A stretch of 6,966 bases of DNA from PNKC01 sp039917655 (GTDB lineage: Bacteria > Chloroflexota > Dehalococcoidia > Tepidiformales > Tepidiformaceae), in the NCBI GenBank assembly GCA_039917655.1, contig JBDSJC010000286.1, forward strand, positions 1-6,966. The letters are read 5' to 3'. Shown piece by piece: positions 6,020 to 6,966 of the stretch; positions within the stretch are counted from its first letter, which is position 1; the number at the start of each line of letters is the position of its first letter. The notes under the pieces are model-generated. The model saw only the letters and a program-made list of their open reading frames with translations. It did not search any database and had not been told where the DNA came from. Position numbers and translations under genes: made by a program.

Positions 6020-6038
6020 CTGTCTCCGCCCCGAGCAA
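6009..6038 (-). promoter_or_regulatory. Candidate promoter overlapping the 5' end of the PHP gene
   Basis: On the - strand TTGCTC (6033-6038) and TATAGT (6009-6014, five of six matches to TATAAT) are 18 nt apart. Transcription would begin about 6 nt before ATG 5995, giving an almost leaderless mRNA. That model excludes the longer start at 6019, whose Shine-Dalgarno (about 6024-6030) lies between the two boxes. The -10 match is good, the -35 match modest. Confidence 0.35.
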
Positions 6039-6134
6039 CGCGCACCGGCTCCCCGGGGCGCGCGTAGTGGGGGTAGCGAATTCGCAGGGCGGCGAATGTG
6101 TCATGGATCTGCAACGGCGGTCCTACGGCTTTGA

Positions 6135-6164
6135 GTACCGTGAAAGCCAGCGGCCGGTACGGTA
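6135..6164 (+). promoter_or_regulatory. Inverted repeat in the ECF sigma leader
   Basis: TACCGT (6136-6141) and ACGGTA (6159-6164) form a 6-bp inverted repeat, with a nested GCC/GGC pair around an AGC loop. It lies 26 nt before the sigma gene start, just upstream of its Shine-Dalgarno. It could be an operator half-site pair or a weak leader stem. I could not identify a matching ECF-type promoter in the surrounding 170-nt divergent gap. Confidence 0.25.
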
Positions 6165-6189
6165 GCCCCCACAGAGGGGATGGGATTAT

Positions 6190-6702
6190 ATGGACACTAC
6201 ACAGCAGCGACAGGTCGTCGCGGAGCCAGTTCCAGATGGAGTGGGGCACGAGTTCGGCGGTTTTTACGACGCAACCAGCACCACCGCCTACAGCCTTGCG
6301 TTGCGCATCACGGAGGACTCGCTGGCAGCCGACTCTGCCTGCGAGTCTGCGTATGTGCAGTTCTGGCGAGAACGGGCGACCTTCTCGCCGGCTCCGTTTT
6401 CGCAAGGGCAGACCCGCCTACTCGCCCTGATCCGTTTGCACGCCGTAAAGCTTGGTGCGCGGGGAGCAAGAAAATCCGGCCAGCCTCAATCATCAGCAGC
6501 CGCCCCGTCGTATACACCAGCAAGCACAGTTCGCGCTGCCTTCGAACGTCTTGCGGAGCACGATCGGCGGGCGCTCGAACTGGTCTACTTCGGTGGAATG
6601 GATGTTTCCGAAGCCGCGAGTCTGTTGACGGCCACCGTCAGCGAGGTACGTGGTTTCCTTCGAAACGCACTACTCACGCTTGCCACCGAAGTTCACGACT
6701 AG
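6190..6702 (+). CDS. ECF-type RNA polymerase sigma factor (sigma-70 family)
   Basis: A 170-residue protein that would direct RNA polymerase to a small stress regulon. ATG 6190 follows GGGGA (6176-6180) with 9 nt spacing. Region 2 spans about residues 20-70. FYDATSTTAYSLALRI followed by ACESAYVQFWRER matches the ECF core-binding and -10 recognition helices (LYxxxxxxxYxLALRI, AEDxxQExFLxxWR). A 30-residue Ser/Ala/Gln linker follows. Region 4 spans about 114-170: ERLAEHDRRALELVYFGGMD, then a helix-turn-helix (SEAASLLTATVSEVRGFLRN) for the -35 element. Region 4 departs from the usual EIAxxLgxxxGTVKSR pattern, so its promoter specificity may be unusual. Immediately downstream lies a cupin-type anti-sigma factor. 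Such pairs usually autoregulate, but I could not find a matching promoter upstream. Confidence 0.85.
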   Translation: MDTTQQRQVVAEPVPDGVGHEFGGFYDATSTTAYSLALRITEDSLAADSACESAYVQFWRERATFSPAPFSQGQTRLLALIRLHAVKLGARGARKSGQPQSSAAAPSYTPASTVRAAFERLAEHDRRALELVYFGGMDVSEAASLLTATVSEVRGFLRNALLTLATEVHD

Positions 6703-6712
6703 GAGACCTCCC

Positions 6713-6966
6713 CTGAGCAACCTCGAAGCACTCCTTACCGAACTCTCCGGCACCGGGAGAGAGCGGGAACAAATGGCTTGCGCTCTGGACATCCTCGCCT
6801 TCGCCCCTGTGCAAGTGCGCCCGCCAGCCGCGCTGCGCAACCGGATCGTTCTCGCCATTCAACAACCACAGGGGCCGTCGTTCGTCGAAGGCAGCTCCTT
6901 CTTCGCACGCGCTTCTCAGCTCGAATGGGATGAGCGGGCGCCGGGCATCCACGTGAAAACGCTCTA
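6713..6966 (+). CDS. Putative ChrR-like anti-sigma factor with cupin domain, 5' part, CTG start
   Basis: The frame is open from 6713 to the window end, about 84 residues, and runs on beyond it. It begins 10 nt after the sigma gene stop. AGGAG (6701-6705) sits 7 nt before CTG 6713, which is the only start candidate at ideal spacing. ATG 6773 would remove the first 20 residues and has no comparable site. Residues 3-50 are helical and end in APVQVRPPAALRNRIVLAI, like the segment that closes the sigma-binding domain in many anti-sigma factors (PPxxLRxRLL). Residues 63-84 (FFARASQLEWDERAPGIHVK) look like the first strand of the ChrR cupin domain (WxxxxPGixxKxLY). The N-terminal zinc site of Rhodobacter ChrR (His and CxxC) is missing: only one cysteine, C23. 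It would hold the ECF sigma factor inactive until a signal, often oxidative, is sensed. Confidence 0.7.
   Translation, partial: MSNLEALLTELSGTGREREQMACALDILAFAPVQVRPPAALRNRIVLAIQQPQGPSFVEGSSFFARASQLEWDERAPGIHVKTL

Overview
The window is GC-rich, densely coded bacterial chromosome. It has no mobile elements, CRISPR arrays or RNA genes that I can see. Gene content (a CTC-type bL25 with the extra C-terminal domain, a seven-iron ferredoxin, an ECF sigma factor next to a cupin-type anti-sigma factor, a cupredoxin lipoprotein) fits a high-GC free-living aerobe. A Chloroflexota-like or actinobacterial-like lineage is my guess. No single gene fixes the taxonomy.

Region by region: (1) 1-383, + strand, the 3' end of an MFS exporter, followed by a small unrecognised gene (418-636, probable TTG start). 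(2) 741-2314, + strand, a two-gene signalling unit. The first gene encodes a receiver-GGDEF protein with a GGDDF active-site motif and an intact RxxD inhibitory site. The second encodes a short, clearly degenerate GGDEF-like protein that has lost the active site but keeps RxxD in register, so it could read c-di-GMP rather than make it. (3) 2315-3059, + strand, a doubtful small ORF, then a cupredoxin lipoprotein whose frame is broken twice. Each break is repaired by adding one base to a short homopolymer run. (4) 3156-6019, - strand, four genes read right to left: a PHP-domain phosphoesterase, a ferredoxin with its own promoter, ribosomal protein bL25 with a hairpin just upstream of its Shine-Dalgarno, and an unrecognised 319-residue protein 13 nt behind bL25. 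(5) 6190-6966, + strand, divergent from the PHP gene: an ECF sigma factor and the start of its likely anti-sigma factor, which has a strong Shine-Dalgarno but appears to start at CTG.

The most interesting points are the possible c-di-GMP synthase/receptor pair, the apparent CTG start and missing zinc motif of the anti-sigma factor, and the bL25 leader hairpin. I do not see a convincing wholly new defence or mobile system; most of the window is ordinary housekeeping and signalling.
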